Notes under the pieces: model-generated | Database searches by the model: none | The model's input: only the letters and a program-made list of their open reading frames with translations | Told to the model about the DNA's origin: nothing | Program-made: the position numbers and the translations under genes | NCBI GenBank assembly: GCA_016712035.1 | Contig: JADJRT010000010.1 | Location: 1-64,000 of the forward strand | Source: Flammeovirgaceae bacterium | GTDB lineage: Bacteria; Bacteroidota; Bacteroidia; Cytophagales; Cyclobacteriaceae | Length of the DNA: 64,000 nucleotides | Direction of reading: 5' to 3' | Shown here: piece after piece, positions 35,971 through 43,724 of the stretch | How the letters are laid out: each line of letters starts with the position of its first letter | Position numbering within the stretch: position 1 is the stretch's first letter

Positions 35971-36220
35971 GTCTCTTGCCATAGCTTTGGTATCGCAGTG
36001 GGTTTGCGCGGCTATGGCATGTGCCAAATGCGCGGGGCAATTCGGATGAGAACCTTCTTAAAAATGTGAAGTTGCTGCTGTGTTAAATTGTTAATCTGTC
36101 CCATGTTTTATTTTTTCAAAGTTCACGTTGTCTTGAAGCCGTTCTTGTCCCGTGGAAACATCTTTGTTAGTAGAGTGTCACCCGTTAGCTGACCAAATTG
36201 TCCGGGTCACTATTACTGCC
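35971..36220. repeat. Long dispersed repeat, copy A
   Basis: About 250 bp shared, with gaps, with 46356-46618. Common blocks include GGTTTGCGCGGCTATGGCAT, GTGCCAAATGCGC, TTTTTTCAAAGT, GAAGCCGTTC, CTTGTCCCGTGG/CTTGTCCCCGTGG and AAATTTGTCCGGG or a close variant. It begins with a hairpin (35978-36018) whose stem GCCATAGC/GCTATGGC encloses the conserved TTTGGT...TGCGCG loop. It directly abuts attC site 4. No coding potential seen. Confidence 0.8.
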
Positions 36221-36350
36221 AACCGTGAGTGTATGAAACGTGGCTAGGTTTTCGAAGCGCGTCACTGTCCCACATAGCCAAACGTGATTTGAAAACCAAA
36301 CTACAAATTTACACTGAACCCCAAGCTGGCATAAACATGTTACTAAGCAG
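36215..36350 (-). other. attC-like site 4
   Basis: 136 bp, minus orientation: R'' GCTTAGTAAC (plus GTTACTAAGC, 36339-36348), R' CGGTTGGCAGT (plus 36214-36224). The interior has TAGGTTTTCGAAGCGCGTCA, CTGTCCCACATAGCC and ACACTGAACCCCAAGCTGGC, closely matching sites 2 and 5. Its R'' does not match the start of its own cassette (see findings). Confidence 0.75.
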
Positions 36351-36357
36351 CACGGAT

Positions 36358-36399
36358 GCCAAAGCTTTGGATTGTGGGCTGAAGACGCGCGGCTTTGGC
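36358..36399. repeat. Covarying hairpin, copy C
   Basis: GCCAAAGC (36358-36365) pairs with GCTTTGGC (36392-36399) around TTTGGATT...CGCGCG. Lies between the amidohydrolase stop and attC site 4. Confidence 0.65.
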
Positions 36400-36494
36400 A
36401 TTGGTGCTACGGTTTGAAACACCAATCTTTGTCCAAGTGTAGATTTAGTTATTTCTCGTAGATTTCTCAGACATGATGCTCAGTCCACACTTTC

Positions 36495-37787
36495 TCAATT
36501 GCCAATATTTTTAATTACGTCTCCCCCCTTCATAATAAAAACTACATTTTCAAGTGTACGAATATTGTCCAATGGATTTTCGTCTGAGGCGATAATGTCA
36601 GCAAAGTATCCATTTTGGAGAAGCCCTATTTTTCCTTCTCCAGCCAAAAGAATTCCGGGATGCATGGTAGCAGATTGTAAAATCTGTAGGTTTGTCATCC
36701 CTGATTCTTTATATGATCGATAAGACCCTACTGCTATTTGTCCACGTGTTGTTTGAGGGTTATAATAATAGAGGTCTGATCCAAAAGCAATCTTGACGTT
36801 TGCAGCCAATGCTCTTTGTATCCTCTTTTGATAGCGTTCAACACCTGATGCATCAGTTGGCACCAGATAGATATTTTTCTCAGACATTAGTTTTAACACA
36901 TCTGCTGAAATGGTGTATGCATGTTCAATAGAGTTAACACCTGCTTTTACTGCGAGTAGCGATGGGCCGTCACCATTCGTAGCATGTGCAGCGACTTTGA
37001 CTCCCGCTCTTTTTGCTTCTTCGACTATTGTTGTCAATTCCTCTTCACTTAATACAAGCTTATCATTGTTAACAATAATTTTAATACAGTCAGCCCCATC
37101 ATAAATCGCTTGGCGGACAGCTCTTCGAGCTTCATCGGAATTGTTTATTTCAACGTACTCTTTTGAGACTATCAGGTTCTGCATTTCTGGAGCCATTTTA
37201 GAAAATTGACCTCCAATAGGAGAAATCGCCCGAGTAGAAACAAATAAGCGAGGTCCCATGACCCACCCTTTGTTAATTGCGTCTCGTAAAGCGACAGAAC
37301 TATTTGTCCCCGAGTTCCCTAAATCTCGTACCGATGTATAACCCGACAGTAGCATCTCTCTGGCATACTTAGCCCCTAACAAAGCTCTGTCACCTTCAGT
37401 TAGCTTAACAGTTTCTGCAATAGTGTTGGCTCCAGAAACCCTTTCAAGTTCACCATGATATTCGTGACACAAGTGGGTGTGTGCGTCAATTAAACCCGGA
37501 AGAATGTATTTGCCTGAAAGGTCAATAATCTTTGCACTGGTCGGAATTTCTAAACCACTACCTATCTTTTCGATTTTCCCTTCCCGTATATAAACCACGG
37601 GGTTCATGATTGTTTTTCCGGTTTGAACGTCAATGAATGCTTTCGCAATCAACACAGTTAACTCTTTTTGATTATTCTCGGCAGTCTGACTATATATCGT
37701 TGTATTGCAAAAAAGCAGAACAAGTATTTTTAGAAGTACTAGTTTTAAGGTTAGATGACCTAAGTATTGATGAGTTGATATTTTCAT
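36495..37787 (-). CDS. Secreted amidohydrolase (imidazolonepropionase/Xaa-Pro dipeptidase-like)
   Basis: 430 residues with an N-terminal signal (ILVLLFCNTTIYSQ). TIM-barrel metal hydrolase: DAHTHLCHEYH (H103, H105), a lysine-containing strand CIKIIVNND, AAHATNGDGPSLLAV and VNSIEHAYTISADVL for later ligands, and FGSDLYYYNPQTTRGQIAVG with the catalytic Asp. Flanking beta-sandwich strands VVYIREGKIEKIGSGL and YFADIIASDENPLDNIRTLE are typical. Related exported enzymes hydrolyse Xaa-Pro/Xaa-Arg dipeptides or ochratoxin-like amides. Sole gene between attC sites 5 and 4. Intact. Confidence 0.9.
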   Translation of the reverse strand: MKISTHQYLGHLTLKLVLLKILVLLFCNTTIYSQTAENNQKELTVLIAKAFIDVQTGKTIMNPVVYIREGKIEKIGSGLEIPTSAKIIDLSGKYILPGLIDAHTHLCHEYHGELERVSGANTIAETVKLTEGDRALLGAKYAREMLLSGYTSVRDLGNSGTNSSVALRDAINKGWVMGPRLFVSTRAISPIGGQFSKMAPEMQNLIVSKEYVEINNSDEARRAVRQAIYDGADCIKIIVNNDKLVLSEEELTTIVEEAKRAGVKVAAHATNGDGPSLLAVKAGVNSIEHAYTISADVLKLMSEKNIYLVPTDASGVERYQKRIQRALAANVKIAFGSDLYYYNPQTTRGQIAVGSYRSYKESGMTNLQILQSATMHPGILLAGEGKIGLLQNGYFADIIASDENPLDNIRTLENVVFIMKGGDVIKNIGN

Positions 37788-37888
37788 TTAATCTGTATTA
37801 CAAGTTGTCATTTCGCTTACTCTCAAAACTCGAAAAGGTTACATACTTGATCCGATTGCTTTGAGTCTTTGAGTTCAAATTGGCTCTT

Positions 37889-37928
37889 TTGCTTGCTTTG
37901 GTGTCACGCGAGAATGTGCGGCAAGCAA
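37889..37928. repeat. Covarying hairpin, copy D
   Basis: TTGCTTGC (37889-37896) pairs with GCAAGCAA (37921-37928) around TTTGGTGTCACGCG...TGTGCG. In the amidohydrolase cassette leader, just inside attC site 5. Confidence 0.65.
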
Positions 37929-37973
37929 AGGTGCCAATGCAGGGAGGTCACTACTCTGTCCCGCGCGTCATAG

Positions 37974-38109
37974 TGCATAACGTTTATGTTTGTGACGGCT
38001 TGGGTTTTCGAAGCGCGTCACTGTCCCACGTGACCAAACGTTGAACGATGATATAAACTTATAGCTTACACTGAACCCCACCATTGCGCAAACATTTTGT
38101 TGTGCGTAG
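37974..38109 (-). other. attC-like site 5
   Basis: 136 bp, minus orientation: R'' CTACGCACAAC (plus GTTGTGCGTAG, 38099-38109), R' CGTTATGCA (plus 37974-37982). The interior shares GGCTTGGGTTTTCGAAGCGC and CACTGAACCCC with sites 2 and 4. R'' begins 7 bp after the Shedu stop codon and matches the first bases of the Shedu cassette. Confidence 0.82.
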
Positions 38110-38116
38110 TTTTTTA

Positions 38117-39346
38117 CTAAAACGGAAATTCCTCTTCTTGTACGTTTTCGTCCTTCCTTGAGTCGCTTACAATAAATTTGGCTTCGCTCAAGTAATTCGT
38201 CATAAGTCACAATTTCAATTGCCCTTGAATTTCTTCAAACACAAAGTCTTCTTTTTATTAGAGCCTCCTTTGTTGTCCCCTTAAATTGGTCGGTGGCCAA
38301 TAATAAGAATTGTCTTTGGGTCAACTGTCGATTGACTTATTGGTTGACCGCTCTCTGTGAATTGTTTTGTTTCAGACTTAATCTCCCACTCAGCCTTTTG
38401 TGTCAATATCTGAGAAACTGCATAAGTCAAGTCCCTCGATAGTCGCCATGACTCAGATCTATTTTTGTCTGTTTCGAATAACGCTGTGTCTGGCCGCTTT
38501 AATTCGACTATTACAGTAAAGTTATTGTCACCCAACAAAAAGTCAGAGATTACTTCATTCTTTCCGTCTAAGTCAACCGAAGAAACAGAAGCCTCCTTTT
38601 GAAGTATGCTTAGGAATCGATAGTCAAGTCCGTACCCGAAAATCCAAGAGTTTCTTTTGAAAACTCTGCCATTGAGGTTCGTCTAGTTTTGCTTAAATCT
38701 TTAAGATTTCCTTTAAATTCTTCCAGTCCATCTTTTCTACCTGAGAATGTCAAGGTCAGCTTTTGTAAGAACATTGTTCCGTAAGGTTTCTAAGATAGCT
38801 TCTCTTTCAGCGTCTTTAACTTTGAAAGTTGATTGATGATGTCACCAAGGCTTTTGTCAACTAGAACTTTATTTGGGTCTGGCTTTGTTAAGTTTAGTAA
38901 TATCTTATTGTTTGGAATACTATTTCCCTCAACTACAAATCTGTCCTTATTACTGAAATCAAGGAACTTTAAGTCACTAAGCAATTTTAAAAGTGCGGTG
39001 AACTCATCTTGAGTAAAGGAGAAGCTAGTCTCTTTTATTGGTTGAATGCTGTTACCATCAGTCTTTACAAATCTTTGCAAAGTAAACTCCATAAGATTCG
39101 TGTCCTTATGGGAATATACAATTGCGCTTACTTGATATCCTAGAAACTTTACGTCCTTAAGAACAATTTCACCATTGACCTCTACAAATTCAGACCCGTC
39201 CTCTTTTTCAAAGACTTTTTGATGAATCTCTTTTGAGTGGTGATTACACCTTTGTAGTGAAAAAATGGAAATGCCTTGCTGACATAGATTTTATCAGGAC
39301 TTCTAAGTTTAAAGTAGCGATATTCTTCTCCTATGTCTCTTTTCAT
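38117..39346 (-). CDS. Shedu-family anti-phage nuclease (DUF4263), broken by several frameshifts
   Basis: About 410 residues if frames are joined, matching Shedu SduA size. Start MKRDIGEEYRYFKLRSPDKI (ATG 39346); N-terminal part VNGEIVLKDVKFLGYQVSAI and FTQDEFTALLKLLSDLKFLD. The DUF4263 core begins DEPQWQSF, FGYGLDYRFLSILQKEASV, then the PD-(D/E)xK-type motif ISDFLLGDN plus TVIVELKRPDTALF, RSESWRLSRDLTYAVSQIL and KTILIIGHRP. The end is IEIVTYDELLERAKFIV, stopping at 38117. Breaks lie near 39220, 38780, 38690, 38620, 38280 and 38175. Shedu systems block phage with a single nuclease gene. Whether this copy is dead or a victim of read errors is open. It occupies one cassette exactly. Confidence 0.85.
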
Positions 39347-39373
39347 TTTACTCTACTCTGTCCAGTAAAAAAT

Positions 39374-39557
39374 TACGCACAACGTTTGAGTTTATGCAGT
39401 GCGGGGAATAGAGGGCTAAAAAATGTAGCGCAGCGAAATGTTTAGCCCGACCTGCTCCGCTCTGTCCCACGTTACTGAACGAAATTAAGAAACTACTTTT
39501 AATAGCTACACTGAACCCCCGCATTGCATAAACTTTTTGTTGGTAGCTGTAGGGCCC
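39374..39557 (-). other. attC-like site 6
   Basis: Minus orientation: R'' CTACAGCTACCAAC (plus 39539-39552), R' CGTTGTGCGTA (plus 39374-39384). Arms TTTATGCAGTGCGGGG (39391-39406) and CCCCGCATTGCATAAA pair with one mismatch. The centre has GGGCTAAA/TTTAGCCC, a stem at the place of the 44-bp palindrome of site 3 but with different sequence. Shares CACTGAACCCC and the flank TAGGGCC with site 3. Confidence 0.82.
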
Positions 39558-39691
39558 TTCTCCAAATTTCATTCGTAGCCTTGTCTTTCGTCACCCGTTA
39601 ATTAACCCCTATCTTTCTTAGTCATTCGTGCGGTGGGGCATTTTTCATTGATGTCATTGTCCAATTACGCTACACTTAGCACACTTATTGA

Positions 39692-39724
39692 CTGGCTTTG
39701 GTTGTGTGTGGAATGCGTGGCCAG
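39692..39724. repeat. Covarying hairpin, copy E
   Basis: CTGGC (39692-39696) pairs with GCCAG (39720-39724) around TTTGGTTGTGTGTGG...TGCGTG. Lies between attC site 6 and the DUF2490 gene. The tail GTGTGTGCGATTT recurs near 34238. Confidence 0.55.
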
Positions 39725-39812
39725 GCAATGTGTGTGCGATTTGGGGATTTTTTTTCAAAGGTCTTGCTAAACTTAGTCAAGTTCAAAAGGTAGTTCAATC
39801 TCTGCCAACTCA

Positions 39813-40559
39813 CTAATTACCATTTCCCTGAAGACTTGAAGGCTTTGCCTTATTTACAAATTGCTTTATTCGAAAGCGGAAAATATTATCTGTAGTATTG
39901 AAATTATCATCTATAGTATTTTTCGATTGTTGTATTGTGTAAACAAATTCCAACCTAGTACCGTAACTAATTCGGTAGCCAATTCCAGCCCTGAGCCGAA
40001 ATCGATTTGCAAAACGCTCGTCCAAATTTTTATCCAATACCAGAAAGGACTCCACATCTAAAATTCCATACCAAAGTTTATCGCCAGCAAACATAGATTG
40101 CTTGTTAATTGGAATAATTGCCTCTGCCCTGATCCTTGATCGATGACTGTTTTCCCACAGCCCGCTTTCCTGATTTAACTGATTTCGTTGTTCAAAACGA
40201 ACCAACATTCGGGTTAAAATTCTTTTGTTTGGCGTGAAATGAATTCTTGCCCCAAGCATTTCACGTAGTTCAAATGTAGTCGTTGACTCACTTTGAATTG
40301 TACTTCCCAACAGGATCCCACCCATTACATCCACATACTGTGAAATTGACCACTCGGGCGTGACTTGAAATTCCAACGATCTCCACTTGGGCGATTCTAA
40401 AGCAGTACTATAGTTTGCCGCCAGTTCCACATTATACACGTTGGCAAAAGGAATATTAAACATATATTCATTCCAGATTTGATTACTGGATTCCTGTCCT
40501 TGGATGGTTCCTGCGATCAGAAAAAATGAGATGAAAGGAATATACTTGTACAGCACCAA
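39813..40559 (-). CDS. DUF2490 outer-membrane beta-barrel protein
   Basis: About 248 residues from ATG 40559 (MLVLYKYIPFISFFLIAGTI); an upstream TTG at 40589 is also in frame but would overlap the previous gene more. The signal ends near GTIQGQ. The mature part shows the DUF2490 pattern: IWNEYMFNIPFA, LEFQVTPEWSISQYVDVMGG, RFEQRNQLNQES, RFRLRAGIGYRISYGTRLEF and FRFRIKQFVNK. These 10-12 strand barrels sit in the outer membrane, role unknown. Last gene of the sulfatase-side cluster, overlapping or abutting the previous gene. Confidence 0.85.
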   Translation of the reverse strand: MVLYKYIPFISFFLIAGTIQGQESSNQIWNEYMFNIPFANVYNVELAANYSTALESPKWRSLEFQVTPEWSISQYVDVMGGILLGSTIQSESTTTFELREMLGARIHFTPNKRILTRMLVRFEQRNQLNQESGLWENSHRSRIRAEAIIPINKQSMFAGDKLWYGILDVESFLVLDKNLDERFANRFRLRAGIGYRISYGTRLEFVYTIQQSKNTIDDNFNTTDNIFRFRIKQFVNKAKPSSLQGNGN

Positions 40560-40567
40560 CATGATTC

Positions 40568-41146
40568 TTACTCTTTTCTGGTGTTGCATGAAAACATCTT
40601 ACTGAAACCTACGCCAAGCATCCAACTGTCATACGCATCAATTTTGTTATCGTACAATAAATTAATACTTAGTTCCCATCCCTGTGGAAGTTCAACTCCA
40701 TATTCAATGCCTATATTGACTACCGTAAAGCTTTCATGTTTCTCAAGTTCACGTCCCGCTCCTACCGACACAGTAAAATGTTTCACCGGTTTTACTAAAA
40801 ATTCTCCTGTAATGATAAGCGGGAAGGATCGTTCAATAATTATATCTTCATTACTCTTTTCAATTTTATATTGCTGAAGAATAATGGAGTTGTGAAGACC
40901 AAAACCAATTTTGGGATTGATCCAGTAATCATAGTTGAAACCCCATACAGGTACGATAAAGAATCTATTCTGATCTGCAATATTATCTGCTGCAGGAATA
41001 AAAGCGTTTTCCATAAGTATCGTCAGCCGGTGCTTATTGAATGTTGTATTTTCACCTGTACCTTCTTCTGTCTGACCCATTACCTGGGTACCTGACAAAC
41101 AAAGGATAAAGCTTATGACTTGACTGATGCTTATGGAAAGCTTCAT
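40568..41146 (-). CDS. Putative outer-membrane beta-barrel protein
   Basis: 192 residues with a signal peptide ending at TQVMGQ. Alternating strands: KHRLTILMENAFIPA, FFIVPVWGFNYDYWINPKIG, HFTVSVGAGRELEKHESFTV and NIGIEYGVELPQGWELSINL, ending MLGVGFSKMF. This is the pattern of a small outer-membrane or periplasmic barrel; no closer family recognised. Immediately upstream of the DUF2490 gene (overlap of a few bases), so the two probably work together. Confidence 0.75.
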   Translation of the reverse strand: MKLSISISQVISFILCLSGTQVMGQTEEGTGENTTFNKHRLTILMENAFIPAADNIADQNRFFIVPVWGFNYDYWINPKIGFGLHNSIILQQYKIEKSNEDIIIERSFPLIITGEFLVKPVKHFTVSVGAGRELEKHESFTVVNIGIEYGVELPQGWELSINLLYDNKIDAYDSWMLGVGFSKMFSCNTRKE

Positions 41147-41170
41147 TAAACTTTGCTCCCTATCAAGCTT

Positions 41171-41443
41171 TTAAAACTGCTTATTCAAATTGTGATATTC
41201 AATTTTCGCCATGTGGGGAAAGTATGGCAATGCTTCTATTAGTTTCTTTGTTGCGGATTCGTCTACGTCTTTAAAAATCAAAACTGCATCTTTTTTTGAA
41301 ACTGAAATGTAGAAACTCTCCAGAAGGCCTTCCTCTTTCCAACGATTTACAAATTCTGTTTCCTTTTTAGGCAATTCAGGATTCGATTTAATTGTTTCTA
41401 TTCCACTATCCGAAAGCGTAATTAAAACCAGTATTCTGTTCAT
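41171..41443 (-). CDS. Small ferredoxin-fold (YciI/muconolactone-isomerase-like) protein
   Basis: 90 residues. RILVLITLSDSGIETIK, FVNRWKEEGLLESFYIS, DAVLIFKDVDESATKKLIEA and LPYFPHMAKIEYHNL form a beta-alpha-beta, beta-alpha-beta pattern resembling YciI and muconolactone delta-isomerase-like domains. No catalytic residues can be assigned. Cytoplasmic. Same strand and spacing as neighbours, probable operon member. Confidence 0.65.
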   Translation of the reverse strand: MNRILVLITLSDSGIETIKSNPELPKKETEFVNRWKEEGLLESFYISVSKKDAVLIFKDVDESATKKLIEALPYFPHMAKIEYHNLNKQF

Positions 41444-41507
41444 AAATTTTAGGGTTAGTTATTTTTTGAGAAGATTCCGGTTTGATACAATCTGGTTTAT
41501 TATGTTT

Positions 41508-41954
41508 TTAATGCTTTAACATTTTTAAACTTATCGAAAACAGAAGTACGGAAGCAGGGATGATTAACATCGTCCAGGCCAGCGGACCATTTGCTCTTAA
41601 TACATGCGTGCCAAAGGTGATCAATAACGTAAGCAGAACAGCATTCCACGTTAAATACTTCAACTGAAAAAAATCATCTACTTTAAGCCAAGGTAAAATA
41701 ATCTTTTCCAGTCCCTTAAAGTCGGGATAAAACAATTTCATAAAACCCAAAGAGAGCATGAGAAAAAGTAAGGCAACCAAAAACAAATCCAGAGACTCAA
41801 CAATTTCCAATCCAGGCTTTCCTGCAGTGCCCTCGAAATACATCATGGAATACGCATGAATTGTTTTATATATCCCGACACCAGCAGTGAATAAGAAATT
41901 TGCAAACATGGTCGCTGAGATAATCAACACCGTAATTTTAAGGAGTCTGTTCAT
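41508..41954 (-). CDS. YqhA-like (UPF0114) inner-membrane protein
   Basis: 148 residues with four membrane helices: LKITVLIISATMFANFLFTA, DLFLVALLFLMLSLGFMKLF, YLTWNAVLLTLLITFGTHVL and TMLIIPASVLLFSISLKML. The order and the amphipathic stretch around ESLDLFLVALLFLMLSLGF resemble UPF0114/YqhA proteins of unknown function. Intact. Downstream of the sulfatase by 38 bp. Confidence 0.65.
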   Translation of the reverse strand: MNRLLKITVLIISATMFANFLFTAGVGIYKTIHAYSMMYFEGTAGKPGLEIVESLDLFLVALLFLMLSLGFMKLFYPDFKGLEKIILPWLKVDDFFQLKYLTWNAVLLTLLITFGTHVLRANGPLAWTMLIIPASVLLFSISLKMLKH

Positions 41955-41992
41955 GGTTTGATAGTCCTAATTTCACCATTCTACATTCTTGA

Positions 41993-43669
41993 CTAATGAT
42001 CCTTCACCAAGCTGTTGATGAATAGTGAATCATAATGGCCACGATGATCAAATACATCATTCGCTTTAGCATATTGCAGCCAGTCGTTAATCAATGAATC
42101 TCTGATGGCGGGAAACGCTGAAGAGATGTCGGTCATTTCTCCGGGGTCTTTTTCCAGGTCAAAAAGCTGCCACTGCCCTGTACTGAAAGGTGCCGGTAAT
42201 CTCAGAATCTTCCACTTGCCTCTTATAAAGGCTTTCCTTTCAAATAGCTCCCAGCCCATGCCTTCATTGGCAGAATGAATTTCCTGGGCTGTTCCGGTAA
42301 GCACCGGCAGCAATGATTTTCCAATCGGTTGTCTTACTGTTTTATCTTTGAACTTTGTTGGATAGGTTGCCTCGGCAAGTTGCAAAATCGTAGGCATGAG
42401 ATCGGTAACATGAAGGAAGCTTCTGTTCCACTGTCCATGACTGAGGGTGTCATTCGGTGGCTTAATCATTAAAGGTGCTTTGATACCTCCTTCTGAAGCA
42501 AAGCTCTTGAACAATCTGAATGGTGATGAGGAAGCCTGCGCCCAGCCCGGACCCATTTCAATGAATGAGTTGGGTAAACCGCGATTATCCAATTCGTTAT
42601 TAAATGCACCTAGGTATTTTCCATCGCCATTACCCGGATAGGTAGTAGCCATGACACCATTGGCGCCATTGTCAGACATGAAGACAATCAAGGTATTGTC
42701 ATACAAGCCTTGTTGCTTTAAGTAATCGAGTAAGCGACCTATACTCATGTCGAGGTATTCAATCATCGCAGCATATACTTCCATGTCTCTCGCAAACTCC
42801 ACCTTCTCTTCAGCACTTAGTGTCGACCATTGAGGGATACCACTTGGAGCAAAGGAGTTTACTTCCGCTGAGATAATTCCCAAAGTCTTTAGGTTAGTGA
42901 GTCTGAGCGTTCGCAGCGAATCCCATCCCATATCGAATTTTCCTTTGTACTTCTCAATATATTCTTGTGGCGCTTGCAGTGGATCGTGAGGTGCTGTGTA
43001 AGAAGCATAGACAAAAAAGGGCCTTTCGTCTCCTTTGTTTTTGTCGATGTAGTGGATAAGCGTATCGGTATAGTTTTTGGTCGAGTAAAAATCAGCAGGA
43101 AGTAATGGAACTTTTTTTCCGTTAACCCGATAGTCCATTACTTGTGGTGGCGACAGTGGCTTTTGATCGGCATAATGACTTCCTCCACCCTGAAGCAGCG
43201 TAAAGGATTCTTCAAATCCCCGATCTGAAGGGATTTGCCCTTCGTCATCGCCCAGGTGCCATTTGCCTGCCATGTAGGTGTGATAGCCATGCTCTCTTAA
43301 TATTTCCGGAAGGGTGACCACCTGATCATTCAAATGCCCGGAATATCCCGGAAGGTTTGCAACGGCAGGATACTTAACTTCACTCATGATTCCGACTCCA
43401 GCTACATGGTTGTCATTGCCTGTAAGTAGGGCAGAGCGGGTAGGGGAACAGGTCGGCAACACATAAAAATTTGAAAAGAGCATTCCCTGCTTACTGAATT
43501 GATCCAGCACAGGGGTATGAATATTACCGCCAAACGGACCGATGTCACTAAATCCCAGATCGTCCGCTACGATCAAAAGGACGTTGGGCCTTTGTGGTGG
43601 GTTCTCTTCGTTTTGTTTTTGGCTACATGCCGCCAATCCTACAATAATAAATATGAATAGATTCTTCAT
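41993..43669 (-). CDS. Arylsulfatase lipoprotein
   Basis: 558 residues. The lipobox cysteine is C15 (GLAACS). The sulfatase signature C74-S-P-T-R in LPTCSPTRSALLTG is where formylglycine is formed from cysteine, so an anaerobic or aerobic sulfatase-maturating enzyme must be encoded elsewhere. Metal ligands D36/D37 (IVADDLGFSD) and MSDNGANG with the later Asp/Asn are present. Around 355-400 it reads GPGWAQASSSPFRLFKSFAS and GGIKAPLMI, as in the arylsulfatase subfamily acting on small aryl or steroid sulfates, but carbohydrate sulfates cannot be excluded. Periplasmic or surface. Confidence 0.93.
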   Translation of the reverse strand: MKNLFIFIIVGLAACSQKQNEENPPQRPNVLLIVADDLGFSDIGPFGGNIHTPVLDQFSKQGMLFSNFYVLPTCSPTRSALLTGNDNHVAGVGIMSEVKYPAVANLPGYSGHLNDQVVTLPEILREHGYHTYMAGKWHLGDDEGQIPSDRGFEESFTLLQGGGSHYADQKPLSPPQVMDYRVNGKKVPLLPADFYSTKNYTDTLIHYIDKNKGDERPFFVYASYTAPHDPLQAPQEYIEKYKGKFDMGWDSLRTLRLTNLKTLGIISAEVNSFAPSGIPQWSTLSAEEKVEFARDMEVYAAMIEYLDMSIGRLLDYLKQQGLYDNTLIVFMSDNGANGVMATTYPGNGDGKYLGAFNNELDNRGLPNSFIEMGPGWAQASSSPFRLFKSFASEGGIKAPLMIKPPNDTLSHGQWNRSFLHVTDLMPTILQLAEATYPTKFKDKTVRQPIGKSLLPVLTGTAQEIHSANEGMGWELFERKAFIRGKWKILRLPAPFSTGQWQLFDLEKDPGEMTDISSAFPAIRDSLINDWLQYAKANDVFDHRGHYDSLFINSLVKDH

Positions 43670-43724
43670 TTATTTGTTGATAATACAGTGACATTAAATG
43701 TACTAAAGTCCATGAATTTCGATT

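Noticed and set aside
37968..38210. 80-codon minus-strand frame starting MTYDELLERS
   Set aside because: Its first part is the out-of-frame end of the Shedu gene and the rest is read through attC-like site 5.
31531..39557. Interpretation of the island repeats as MITEs of an insertion sequence
   Set aside because: Strand bias, position exactly between genes, and unit-specific end complementarity fit attC better; no target-site duplications or transposase seen. Kept only as an alternative.
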